Assembly (NCBI GenBank): GCA_030710605.1
Contig: CP092865.1
Coordinates: 144,011,081 to 144,075,080, forward strand
Source of the DNA: Cordylochernes scorpioides
Lineage: Eukaryota > Arthropoda > Arachnida > Pseudoscorpiones > Chernetidae
Reading direction: 5' to 3'
Length of the DNA: 64,000 nucleotides
Shown here: piece by piece, positions 20,881 to 31,821 of the stretch
Position numbering within the stretch: the first letter of the stretch is position 1
Layout: every line of letters starts with the position of its first letter
The notes under the pieces: generated by a model
Seen by the model: the letters and a program-made list of their open reading frames with translations, nothing else
Told to the model about the DNA's origin: nothing
Databases searched by the model: none
Made by a program: the position numbers and the translations under genes

Positions 20881-21178
20881 CCTGTTCTAAATTTTTTTTA
20901 GCATTGTTTGATGCTGTCTATTTCTGAGGTTGCATGATCAGGATAGGCTTTTGTTTATTTTTCAATTTTACCATATCTGACTCCATTACAAATTCCCTAT
21001 CTACTAGATTGTTTGCTAGATCAAATTACTATATTTATGGAGTTGTTGGACTCATGGTGCAATCTTTGCACAAAGGGATAAGAAACAACAATTTAGTTTC
21101 TCTCTGAGGACATCTCTCTTTGTCTCACAAATAGGTGTTCTTTACAGAGGTTCAACTTATAATAATAATAATTGAAAT

Positions 21179-21468
21179 AGGGGGTCGGTGGAAGGCTGGT
21201 TAAACCGTTTGGTTTTCGACCACTAGGACCCGGGCCGCATTGGACACTTTTTTCTGTTTAAAAAAAAAAAGGATGCTCCAATGGCCCCCGATTCTTGCAA
21301 AACTCCTACCCTACCAGCGAGTGCAAGCAACCAAACGGGGCTCTGGCACATTTGTAACTGCAAAGTCGAACTGCTTTTAACATGTGGTGTACTTACAGTA
21401 AAAGCAGTCGCTAACTACCCACCATGATTATCATGGCCTGTACAACGTGTACTAGGGATAAGCAAAAA
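21179..21468 (+). mobile_element. tRNA-derived SINE
   Basis: Head GGGTCGGTGGAAGGCTGG, body and TACTAGGGATAAGC end are present; the B-box has lost its centre (GGACCCGGGCCGC). Confidence 0.8.
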
Positions 21469-21527
21469 ATAATTGATATATTTCTAATATTTAACTATAG
21501 ATGGTGTCAAGTTGAGATGAAACGTGA

Positions 21528-21738
21528 AATACACTCATGGACAAAACTTAAGGAAGTTGTACCTTTTAGCATGTGTATCGGTATTCAGACAATAACTCTT
21601 GAGATATATTTGATACACAGTGACCTTTATTGAAGATACAAAAGATAACAAAGTGTGAACAACCTGTCTCCTTTATAAAAATAGACTACCAGAGGCATCA
21701 AAGTATGAAACATCCTCAAGTTGTCTCCATGAGTGTAA
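21528..21738. mobile_element. MITE-T copy
   Basis: Begins ACACTCATGGACAAAAC and ends GTCTCCATGAGTG-TA. Confidence 0.8.
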
Positions 21739-21807
21739 ATGATATTAGAATGAATTCTTTTTTTTTGTTTTCTTAAGGTGTGTGATATAAGGCACTATGA
21801 TTATTTT

Positions 21808-21895
21808 TTAATTATCCTTAGTATACATGGTACAGGCCATGATAATCATGGTGGCTAGAAGTTGACTGATTTTACTGTAAGTGTACCACAAGACA
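21808..21895 (-). repeat. SINE 3' fragment beside the TIR element
   Basis: Minus-strand 3' end of the SINE (ACCATGATTATCATGG) stops about eight bases before the terminal repeat at 21904; the rest of this SINE is not seen on the far side. Confidence 0.65.
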
Positions 21896-21903
21896 CTCTG
21901 ATA

Positions 21904-23657
21904 ACACTGGTCAACAACATTTTTGCCCAAGAGAACCTGATGGTGTTTCTAGTGTAACTTTTCATGCTGAACTCAAAAATCTAATCAGAAATTTTTCCCT
22001 ACCCATGGTTTTTGCATGACAGCCTTTTTTTGTATTGGGATAAATACAGCAAAAAATACAAAAATGTATTACGTAAGCATTTTTGCATAAATCTTATTAC
22101 ATTACACTGGCTTATCAAAAATTATTTTTCTTTGTCCCAAAAGAAACAGCATAATATCTAAATTTAACTCTTTGTACTGATTCCAAATATACCATTAGTT
22201 TTTTTCTATCACGCAAGATTTTTGAGATACACCTACTTGAAATTTGGAAATGTTTTTGATACAGAGGCCTATATGAACGAAATATATTTATTTTATTGAA
22301 AAGTAGTGACAGTGGATTTTCTTCTATACTTTGCTTGTGGTACATCCCTCTTGAGTGTCCAGCAGTAGTCAGCAAGCATACCGGGACTCTATTTACCTTG
22401 GTACCGCTTCTCCATGCTTGATATATCTTGAAAAGAAGTCTTGAAATTCATCTTGACGCTTGCGAAAAAAGCATACTTTTGTGCCTTTATGCAGCAGATT
22501 CCAGCCTTTTAACCTAGAGCCTAAAAGTTCACTCTTTTTTTGGATAAATCTAAATCACGTACGAGGTCATTCAAATCTCCTTGGGTTAACAAATGAGGTT
22601 CAGATGAAGCACCTGCTTCAAAATTTGTGTCATCCGACTGTTGCTCTCATCTATCTGAATCATCGTCACTAACTATTACATTTTCAGGAGGCTGTGGCAC
22701 AGGTAAAATATCACTATGAGGAACCGGTCTCATAGCAGAAGGCAAATCTGGATATTCAACTGTATGTCTTGATTTGGATGTAATATCTGTAGTCTTTGTC
22801 AAAAAAAATTACAGTCTGAAGAATGGTCTTTAGGTTCCCGCCATATCATTGGAACCGCAAAAGGCAATATGACGATCACCTTTAATCCACCCTGTAAGAC
22901 ATCGAGCACAAATTTCACAACAATGATGAGGAGCCCAAGTCTTATCTTGGTCACCGACTTTACAGCCAAAATAAAGTTCATAGCACTTTTTGATGAGCGG
23001 TGTAAAGTTTCGCCTTTGAACTTTGAAAGTTAATTCCTCACAAATGTAACAGAAAATATCAGGAATATTAATGCAATGCCTCGGCATATTGACACAGTCT
23101 AGTGCACACGATTTATAAAAGCAAATCGATAGAAAAGAATAAACTGATCACTTCAAATTTACCGTCACTTCTGATGCAAATCTATTAAGCAAATCATTAG
23201 GTTCAATTTAAATATATATATTAAAACTGTTATTCAGCAAATAGCATTCCAGAGCTTGTCGTTATTTTTGAGTTTAAAGCAAAATAAATTGCATTAGAAA
23301 ATAAACATATTTAATTTAAAATTCAATAATTTGTTATTTAAATTAATATTTATGATTCTTAAAGAGCAAAATTTAATTAATAACAAATAAAATAAAGCTT
23401 TTGGCTCCACATATCATCTCTTCTTGTCAAAATTAAAGCTCTAGCTAATGTAAAGATGTTTACTTAAAAATGCTTACGTAAAATTTTCTGCATTATTACT
23501 GTATATAACAATTTATAGAAAAAATGGTTATCCTGCAAGAACTATGGGTGATGGAAAACTTCTGATTTCATTTTTGAATTCAGCATGAAAAGTTACATTA
23601 GAAGCAACATCAGGTTTTCTCCGGCAAAAAAAAAAAGTTTTTTTTGTAAACCTGTGT
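21904..23657. mobile_element. TIR element (1.75 kb) carrying a broken gene of unknown function
   Basis: Long imperfect terminal inverted repeats of about 180 bases: the left starts ACACTGGTCAACAAC and the right, read on the minus strand, starts ACACAGGTTTACAA. Both then share AACCTGATG, GTAACTTTTCATGCTGAA, a CCCAT block and TTACGTAAGCATTTTT. Between them lies one minus-strand gene remnant. The arrangement is that of a DNA transposon whose cargo or transposase is the remnant. I cannot assign the superfamily from the ends. Confidence 0.65.
22310..23087 (-). pseudogene. Degenerate cysteine-rich protein of unknown function, internally deleted
   Basis: From the minus-strand ATG at 23087 it reads MPRHCINIPDIFCYIC, then CKVGDQDKTWAPHHCCEICA. 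A frameshift follows, and the next frame gives PFAVPMIWREPKDHSSDC, HTVEYPDLPSAMRPVPHS, and further on SSEPHLLTQGDLNDLVRDL. A C-terminal-type block, LADYCWTLKRDVP, appears by about 22330-22385. The C-x2-C and H-C-C-x2-C clusters suggest an N-terminal zinc-binding domain. I recall this as an abundant, uncharacterised multicopy protein in invertebrate genomes; the middle third appears deleted. It lies between the inverted repeats of the element above. Confidence 0.6.
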
Positions 23658-24188
23658 AATTAAAGAGAATGTAAGTAGGAAATGTCAGTTTGGAAATTGT
23701 ATTGACTATTGCTAAGATGTTTAATCTACATTACAAAATTACCAAAGGTTGGTATGGGTCAACTTACAAATGAAGTGATCTTGAGTGAAAAAAATAAGAG
23801 AATGGTGGTTGTCTCAATCTTTGGATGAACGAGTCATAAAATGTTTTCCAGTAGTGCTTAAGTGAATGGAAAAATTAATCAAGCGAAGGTTTATATCATC
23901 TATTGACCCTCTCCGCAAACTAACGGCCTCAATGACAAAGCCACAACACCAGCTTTGGCAAACTGAGAACCATCCATGGTTTCTGTCTAATGGATTTCGT
24001 CAGTCTAGGGTGGACTTTATTTAATGATACCACACGGGATCAAATGAAATCTTCACAATCTGCCAAAGAGGTGTTTAGATGGTTAAGTAGCTAGGCCAAA
24101 ATTTCCATCTATAAGTGAAGACAAAAAGCCACCGTATCAGGCTTGCAGGTTTGTATCTGCAAAGAATTTTATATAGAAAATTTATATT
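23658..24188. other. Unassigned sequence
   Basis: No repeat or coding signal recognised. Confidence 0.3.
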
Positions 24189-24410
24189 CAGTAGAACCTC
24201 TATGAGAGGACACTCACGCTAGGGGACGCCTCTTTACAAAGGATAGTTTTCATTTGCAAAATTTTCATTTTTACTATTTAGTAACTCTCTGGTAAAAGGA
24301 CACCAATGACGAACCAGGCATTATTTTATTATTGCAGTAAGGGCAGTAGAAAATTGATTTACTTTAAAAAGAATCATACGCATCAAAAATAATTTTAATT
24401 TCTTATAAAC
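24189..24410. repeat. MITE-G half followed by a P5 foldback arm
   Basis: 24189-24304 is one half of MITE-G (CAGTAGAACCTCTATG to CTCTGGTAAAAGGACACC). It joins at about 24305 to CCAATGACGAACC and GCAGTAAGGGCAGTAG, the arm of the foldback at 31545. Confidence 0.6.
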
Positions 24411-25375
24411 TGAATACCACGGCCCAATCATGTGGAACTTTCCGAGTTGCATCACATTACCATCATTTGAGTCGTAACTTATTTACACATCAGCCCTTTT
24501 TTTTTTTAATATGTAGCAGCTGAAAAAAATGTTGTAATTGTTATAATTTAATTATGAAGTATAGATTAATTTTTCTTTAATTATATAAATAAAAAACTAA
24601 ATTACTCTATGAAATGTAAATTAAAAAATGAGTAAATGTTTTTAATAGGAATAATACTATATATGTCTAGCTTGCTATAGTTTTGCTTGGCTAAAAAGAA
24701 TAAGAGCCTAGCCGGGATATCGCGTTTTTTGTGCTGAAATAAAATAAAATGCATGTATAAAAAATAATAAATAAACGTTTTTTCTAACCAACGGTGAATG
24801 AATTTCTTATTCTGAATCCCTGATAATACTTACATAATACTTTCAACATTTAGACAACCCTCTGTTGTCCTTTTCATGGAATTTTCAAGGGCGACAAAGG
24901 CTCATCAAAACGTTAGAAGTATTAAAGAAATGGGTTTTTATGTAAATAATGTATGACTCAATTGAAAAAACCAACCTTCAAAATGGCGTTTTCAATTATC
25001 ATTCGAAAGATAGAATCCTCTGAAATGTAAATAATAATTTAAAAAAACGGTCTCCGAAGTTTCTTAAAAGGTTTATAATACCTGAAAGTTTGAGAGAGAA
25101 TATGTAGATAAAGCAAGAAACTTATCCTTGGAAAGGGCATCTCCTTATCATGCAACTGAAAGTTGCTGACGGCTTGCGCCATTTATCGGAATAAATATCA
25201 ATTATTCGTTGATTTTTTAATTATTCCAGAATTGTGGCCAAATACCTATTCTTGATTAATCAAGAAAATCTAACCACGTACGTATTTCGAGCTGTTGGCA
25301 CTCGTCAGCGTGGTGCAAGCTGTTCACATTATCCTTGGAAGCCGTTTTTTTATTATTGCACATTATGATCATTGT
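24411..25375. other. AT-rich sequence
   Basis: Fragments near 25095-25150 (AAGAAACTTATCCTTGG) resemble the P3 arm tip and 25245-25270 resembles the P7 centre. No gene. Confidence 0.35.
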
Positions 25376-25745
25376 TAATAACTCCGCCTTTGCCGGTCCC
25401 AAGCCCGGATGAAAAAGGAGGAGGGGGAGCAGTAACAAGCTCACTAAAAAACCTGGGCTCAGCTGGCCCGGCTGATAATACCCTGTAAGGGCTCCTAATC
25501 CAGGGATACAGGATGAACAGCGTTTGTACTCCATGTTATGAGCAGCTGCACATGGCATCTGTTACTCATGTCAGAGGCGGCCATTTCTTTTGGAGCTAAG
25601 TTGTCTTGCCACTGAGTAGTGCTCCCAGTCTTAATGACAAATGCAGACGCATTCTACTTTACCCAGTCATGATGGTTGTCAAACAGACACCATCAAGGTT
25701 CACAACTTGATACCCTAATATGATTGAGTGGAGATAAGAAAAAAG
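25376..25745 (-). repeat. R380 repeat, near full length, minus strand
   Basis: Complementary to the copy at 1318. A 100-codon frame at 25256-25558 crosses it, but the same peptide is not kept open in other copies, so I do not call it a gene. Confidence 0.8.
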
Positions 25746-26050
25746 AAGATCATTGTTAATTATTTCACCACTATGTGTAGAATATAGGATAACTCTATAT
25801 AATTCAACAAAGACCTGGCTGATATGAATGGTGTTCCACCAACGTTCTCTGTACTGAACAATTCTGTAGATAACTGTAGGTGATGATGGAAGATGTAATA
25901 TCTGATTGATCAGTACTGGACTTGTTGGTCTTATTCTTTGAACCGTTGGTAGGCTTGTATACAATAGACAATTTAAAGATTTATATTGACTTTCAATCAA
26001 TGGTTATAAGGAAATTATTAATAATATATTATTCTCAAGCCCAGCAATGG
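25746..26050. other. Unassigned sequence
   Basis: Open minus-strand frame 25659-26000 lies partly in R380 and has no recognised feature. Confidence 0.3.
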
Positions 26051-26540
26051 CCGCAACCTTGCAGAAAATTGACATAGACCCAGAGCAGTAGCTTTACACA
26101 CCCAAGATAGTGGACATTGCTGCTGCTGTGATAGAGATGCATGGATACATTTGAGGCTCTTCATTGGACACGACAACAACAGAAAATTGACATGGACCCA
26201 GAGCAGAAGCTTTACACACCCAAGATAGTGGACATTGCTGGTGTTGTGATAGAGATGCATGGAGGCATCCGAGGCTCTTCATTGAACACGACAACAACAA
26301 CAACAACAGAAAATTGACATGGACCCAGAGCAGAAGCTTTACACACCCAAGATAGTGGACATTGCTGCTGCTGTGATAGAGAGGCATGGAGACATCTGAG
26401 GCTCTTCATTGGACACGACAACAACAGAAAATTGACATGGACCCAGAGCAGTAGCTTTACACACCCAAGATAGAGGACATTGCTGCTGCTGTGATAGAGA
26501 TGCATGGAGACATCTGAGGCTCTTCATTGGACATGACAAC
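26051..26540. repeat. Tandem repeat, about 118-127 bp x 4
   Basis: Units contain ACACACCCAAGATAGTGG, TTGCTGCTGCTGTGATAG and GAGGCTCTTCATTGG. Length varies by the number of CAA triplets between units. The overlapping minus-strand frames here are products of the repetition. Confidence 0.85.
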
Positions 26541-26616
26541 AACAACAACATTAATAATATATAATAAACAAAATATTGTGTAGGGAAAAATATACAGTAA
26601 TATTAAAAGCAAAGAA

Positions 26617-26795
26617 GGCATATCCTGACCACGAGCACATGTGCTTTAGATGGCAGAGCGCCATCTAGTGGAACAGAAATAAACTAAACGTTGATTTAGC
26701 CTTTTCCCTGATATTTGGCCAACCCATTTTCTTGATAAATCAAGCACTAGATGGTGCTCGGCCATCTAAAAAGCACATGTGCTCGTGGTCGGGAT
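26617..26795. repeat. P7 palindromic element
   Basis: Arms ATATCCTGACCACGAGC and its complement at the right, each with the word GATGG(C/T)-GCC-ATCTA. The centre holds CTTGATAAATCAAG, itself palindromic. Confidence 0.75.
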
Positions 26796-27318
26796 TTTCT
26801 GAAGTCCTAACTAAAAACGTTCACAAGCAAAATTTACTGGTATTAATATATAGGAACCAAGAGATTACCACAGATTATAAAAGCGATGAGTTTCTTCTAT
26901 TACAAACTGGAAAACTTTCAAGATCATTGACCTACCTAAAATAAAATATTATATTCTGTTTATTTTATTTCGGCCCATCAATGATCTTTCGGTCAAATTT
27001 TAATTAAAAATTAGGTAGAAGTATTTAGAATGGATTTCCTTAAGACATCTATTTATAGCAGATAGGGACATGAAGAAAATCTCTTTTGACTTTAGAGCTT
27101 TCCCAGTTTTATCGAGAAAAGAATAAAGAAATACGTAGTTAAATGTGGTGTGTTGTCGTGTTTTAAACAATTACAAGCAGTACTACAGTACCGAGGTAGA
27201 TGGTACAAAGAGATTGAGTACAATGGGGTAGCTAACCATAAATCAACCTGCCGTCCAGTTACCAAACGCGGTCAGCGCAGCGCCCCCGCACGGACGAACA
27301 TCACCAGTCGCCAGCCAC
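26796..27318 (+). promoter_or_regulatory. Probable upstream region and 5' UTR of the USH1G-like gene
   Basis: AT-rich until about 27235, then GC-rich with several CG dinucleotides up to the start codon, as expected of a transcribed leader. No TATA box is obvious at a fixed distance. The bases before the start (CAGCCACATGG) are a fair Kozak context. Confidence 0.4.
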
Positions 27319-27476
27319 ATGGAGCTCCAGCGGGCGGCCCGCGACGGCTGTCTGGATCGGCTACGGCAGGCCACACGGCGAGAAGCCAACGAGACCGATG
27401 AGGATGGTATGACACCGGTGCTCTGGGCGGCCTACGCTGGACGTCTAGATTGCCTACGTCTTCTAGTTGGTCGAGG
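27319..27476 (+). CDS. USH1G: USH1G (SANS) / ANKS4B-like ankyrin protein, first coding exon
   Basis: The exon begins [19 protein letters not shown] and continues [20 protein letters not shown] and [10 protein letters not shown] before the donor GGTAAGT. RAARDG-x-LD-x-L, DEDGMTP-x-LWAAY-x-G and LRL-x-V-RG are the start of the USH1G/ANKS4B family, where ankyrin repeats precede a central region and a C-terminal SAM domain. In vertebrates USH1G is the scaffold protein SANS of the Usher 1 complex in hair-cell and photoreceptor membranes. The exon is 52 codons plus two bases, splitting a glycine codon; as I recall, human intron 1 also falls after the second base of the equivalent codon. No second exon was found downstream. 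The start is set by ankyrin homology and the upstream leader. Confidence 0.85.
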
Positions 27477-29553
27477 GTAAGTCCAACCTTTAATATAAAT
27501 GTTTTAAATAGATTTGACTAATGTTATTATTGTTTTTTATAAATATATAAAATAAGTCTAGAGAGAGATTATAATCTCCGCGGATCCAATCCGGCCTAAC
27601 CTGCCTCTTCCCTAACGGAGATTCTGTCCCTAGTCTCTCCAGCCTGGTCATAGTGGTTTTATATATTCCGCTTTACGCGGCCATTGGGGCTCAAAAATCA
27701 TTTATTTTGGTTAGCAGCCCCGTAAATAAAGATACTTTCCATTTATAATATTAGGTATGTTACACTTTGTTAATTAAATAAATAAGTATTTTATAGAGAT
27801 ATATCTATCTTCAATAAAAATAATAAACATATTACACCAGCACTACTCTGGGGTGTAGTTTCAATCAGGATATTCCATGACATTTGGGAAAATACATCCA
27901 GAGATAAGTTCCTTGTATGGATAAATTACAAAACTTCGGTGAACAAGGATCGACAACAGCCATGAACAGGGATCGAATCCCGCATTGGACACTTTGTTTT
28001 AATATGCAAATAACCTTCACATATTATTTATTGTTGTAAATATCATAAGCTAGGTTTCTCTTTTTAAGCGGCACCTAGTAATGTTATTTTAGAACCTGAG
28101 TTTCTTGTATGAGTCTTTTATTAACTCAAACTTTTTCCAAGAGTATTGCTGACAAACTATATTCCATTTCATAGGTTTTATAATCGCCTGGAGAGAAAAT
28201 AATCAAAATTATGAAATGGTGAAAAGTTTCTTTATAGGGTTTTTTATTATTTAGCTGAGATTTCAAGCATTTCTACCCTTCTACAGAATAACAAAGGGAA
28301 AACGTATAAGAAGATCAATTCACGATTTCGTTATTTTGATTATCCTCCATTTCTTTTATTAAATTCTGGGTCAATTTCAATGCGACAGGATCTTCCTAAG
28401 ACCTTGCATTTAAACATCTTAAATCCTGTATGGCTAGAAAGCTAGCCCAGAATTCAATAAAAAGAAACGTGAAGTTAGAATGTTGTGGAATCTCTTGGTA
28501 GAAAATTGTATCGACTATTTTTTTAGTACGATGAATCATTTTCTGTTAGTCTTTAACTCAGTTCTGAGATAATATTGATATTTTAGTATACTAGATATAC
28601 GAACTAACTTTCTAAATAGTGGTCAAATCTTTTTTTTGAAGAATTATTGTTTATTTATATTGAATCGGTCTAGCGTAGTATAGCCTCTTTGTCTTTTTAG
28701 TGAAAGCAGAGATATCATCTGATAATGGCACTTTCTTAGGTTGTTTGACGAAAATACTTCCGTCTCTTTTATTTCCTTTTGTGATTTTTTTTCCACAGAT
28801 TTAGGCAAAGGATTTTAGGGTATTTATGACCAAAGAGGATTGTTGGTTTTGTCAGCTTGATATATAATAGTGTTTAAATATAATAAATAAAGTATATAGA
28901 TTTAATTATTATTTTTTCTAGTATGTGTGTGATAATATACATTACACACTAGAGAGATGAAGGAGGGTTTGGTCGAAAGCTTCAGTAATTCCTTTTATAA
29001 TAATAATTAGTGATAATAATAAATTGCTGTGCTCTGACGCGTTTACACTTTTGATTTTGAGAGTTGCTTCTGAATTTTTTAGCCCTGAAACCTGGGTAGA
29101 CGTTTGGTTATATTTAAACCACATTCTAAAAAGAATTTCAGAAAAAGTATACTTATTATTTCATTCTGTTGAAGCTTGTATAAATTTTATTTTGAAAAAA
29201 AATAAAAGCAGTTTTGAGATCTTTCAATGAAGAACTAAGGTAACTCTGGAGAAGTGCTCGATCAAAGCTGTCTCTTTGTAATCTATATATTTCACTAATG
29301 TAAAGAGATACATTTGTTGGAATATTACACAGAGTAACAATGGCTATAGATGAGCTCGTGTTTGAAAAGGAACTTGTATGTATATAATGTTTTAGTATCG
29401 TTTTCGTTGTTTTCATGTAAAATATATACCAAGATTTGTTTCATATAATTACTATTAATAATAAATAATATGTAAAGTTAAATTGGTTACGTCCTTCTTA
29501 CTTACTTTAATTACATAACAACATTGTAGTGTATATATTACTTATATAGTAGA
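27477..29553. other. USH1G intron 1, first part
   Basis: Begins with the donor GTAAGT. A GC-rich block at 27560-27740 has small inverted words (GGGGCT...AGCCCC). A SINE head fragment (GGATCGAATCCCGCATTGG) is at about 27967-28003. The rest is AT-rich; small open frames near 29024-29416 occur on both strands and look random. Confidence 0.4.
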
Positions 29554-30076
29554 CTAGCCGAATGACCCGGGCAACGCCCGGGTTTACCCGATTAAATGTT
29601 TTTATTCAAATACTATTCGTTACAATTATAAATTGGCGCCGTGGATGTCACTCTTGTGAAACGTCCCGCTCCAAACTTTGTGTCTGAGAAGCGATATTTT
29701 TATAGAAAGATGATCTGGCTTTTGTTTTCTGCTCGAATGAATGTTTTTCTGTCAGAATTTTTTGTTCCTGCGTACAAAATAATGAACTGGTTTCACCCGT
29801 GGTCTCTGCTTTTTGGAATTTTTCCCGATATAATTTTGTGTCTGATAATCAAACATGATACAGAAATATCGTCATCATCATTTTCTGACTAAAATATATA
29901 GTTTTAATAATTGATTTATATATTTTTTAAAATAGCCTATCGTCTTCCCCGTATTTTTTTACCTATGTATGGAAATTTTGGTTTGAATTAGTGAACTACT
30001 GCGAATTTGTATACCGGACATACAAACCAACAAACAAACAGACAAACATACAAACATTCATTTTTATATATATAGA
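29554..30076 (-). mobile_element. Non-autonomous Helitron, minus strand (523 bp)
   Basis: Read on the minus strand it starts TCTATATATATAAAAATG and ends with a hairpin of CCCGGGCGTTGCCCGGG about ten bases before CTAG at 29557-29554. It sits between A (29553) and T (30077), as Helitrons do. An 83-codon + strand frame (29641-29892) inside is not recognisable and is not called as a gene. Confidence 0.75.
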
Positions 30077-30471
30077 TATATATTTACTATAAAGATTTCT
30101 ACGATCTGTAGTATAAGTGATGGTTTGGTTTAGTACAAAAAGAGGGTAGATAATAAGTGTCAAGTCCACCTATTTTTTTGAACAGTGACATTATCTGCAT
30201 TTCTCTCTTCCAACCTAACCTACATTAGTGCACAAAAGTTAAGAAACAAACGATAAAATTGTGCTTTTTTAAAAATTAACAGAGAAATATTATTTCTAAA
30301 AAATTGCATGTATATATTATTTGCATGTATATATAGACCAAATACACCAAATACATATAGACCAAAGTGCAGAACTAAATAATCGCTTGAATTCAACTTA
30401 TCAAAAGACGCTTACTTTTCATATTTTAAAACGATGGGTCTTATGCAAATCATTATGTGAAGATTGGTATA
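30077..30471. other. AT-rich intron sequence between two Helitrons
   Basis: No feature recognised. Confidence 0.3.
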
Positions 30472-30970
30472 TCTATATATATAATTGCCTTATTCTGTCT
30501 GAAGCTCACGGATAGAATGCGCGCCCATTGGCTGCCGGCGAACACGTGTCCTCCCTGCCCCCCTCTAGACAACCCTGTTATCAGCTGTGTGATACATACA
30601 CCTGTCTATAGCGGCCATTCTAGACAACCCTGTTATCAGCAGTGTGTTACATCCACCTGTCTATACAGACCACCCTGTCTATAGCGACCACAGACCACCC
30701 TGCCTATAGCGACCACTCTAGACAACCCTGTTATCAGCTGTGTGATACATCCACCTGTCCTTACAGACCACCCTGTATATAGCGGCCATTCTAGATAACC
30801 CTGTTATCAGCTGTGTGATACATACACCTGTCTATAGCGGCCACTCTAGACAACCCTGTTATCAGCTGTGTGATACATCCACCTGTCTAATAGCGACCAC
30901 CCAAGACAACGTTTTTAAAATATATTCGCACTCGGGTAAAACCCGGTAGTTGCCCGGGCCATTCGTCTAG
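30472..30970 (+). mobile_element. Non-autonomous Helitron with internal minisatellite (499 bp)
   Basis: Starts TCTATATATATAATTGCC after A and ends GGGCCATTCGTCTAG before T. The hairpin before the end is weaker (CCCGG...CCGGG). Bases 30565-30905 are a tandem array of CTAGACAACCCTGTTATC and CACCTGTCTATAGCG words in units of about 60-70 bp. The words resemble the terminal repeat of MITE-S. Confidence 0.75.
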
Positions 30971-31544
30971 TAGAATACATATTTAAACACATTTTCAGCT
31001 TTCCTTTTTACGAGCTAATTTTTAAAATGTAATTAAATAATTTTCTTTCTCTCTCTACTTAGCTTTTACACATTAAATAATTCAGTATTTATAATACAAC
31101 TACATATTTCTGTATCAAAATTCGAAACTATTATAGACGCGTATGATTCTTTTTAAAAAATAAACAATTTCTACTGTCCTTAATGGCGCGCTAATGCATC
31201 ATAATATTTCTATATAACATAAAGTTGCAGAAGGATGATATTAATGTACCTAAAGAGGCATCTCTCCCTTTAATTAAGCATCAGAACAATGCATGTTTAT
31301 CACTCTAGCAGTAAGAACTTTACTTAGTGGTGATAAAGACACACACACAACACTAGTTTCGGTAAATTCAGAAATGTTGGCTTTTAGCCAGAATTTTCCA
31401 TACTGGTATAGTGGCTCATTCTTTATCATTACTAGTAATTTTATTTTTAACATAATACATCGTTCTGACGTATAATTAAAAAGAGATGTACCTCTTTAGG
31501 TACATATTTCTATTATGATCTATTAACGCGCCATCTGTTATGAA
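30971..31544. other. AT-rich intron sequence
   Basis: Holds stray P5 arm words (GACGCGTATGATTC near 31136). No gene. Confidence 0.3.
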
Positions 31545-31778
31545 AATTCAAAACTATTATAGACGCGTATAATTCTTTTTAAAAATGAAGCAATTTCTAC
31601 TGTCTTTACTGCAATGGAAAAATTAATGGGAGGGCCTGGTTCATCAGTGATGAACCCTCCCGCTGGAATGAGCTGCTGAGCTAAGCCCTTCCATTAATTT
31701 TTCCATTACAGTAAGGACAGTAGAAATTGTTTAATTTTTAAAAATAATTGTACGCGTCTATAATAGTTTAGAATTTAC
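31545..31778. repeat. P5 foldback element
   Basis: Arms ACTATTATAGACGCGTATAA and its complement near 31755, plus inner AAAAATTAATGG and complement. The centre includes TTCATCAGTGATGAACCC, a palindrome. Fragments recur at 2.5, 24.3, 35.9, 42.4 and 58.0 kb. Confidence 0.75.
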
Positions 31779-31821
31779 ATATTTCTATACATTTACCATA
31801 CAATATAATGCGGCTTATGAT

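Noticed and set aside
25256-25558. A 100-codon minus-strand frame in R380
   Set aside because: The peptide is not kept open in other R380 copies, so it is chance in a GC-rich repeat.
26018-26551. Four overlapping minus-strand frames of 70-97 codons
   Set aside because: Products of a 118-127 bp tandem repeat; each frame just shifts by one unit.
29641-29892. An 83-codon frame inside a Helitron
   Set aside because: Not similar to Helitron Rep/helicase or any captured gene I recognise; probably chance.
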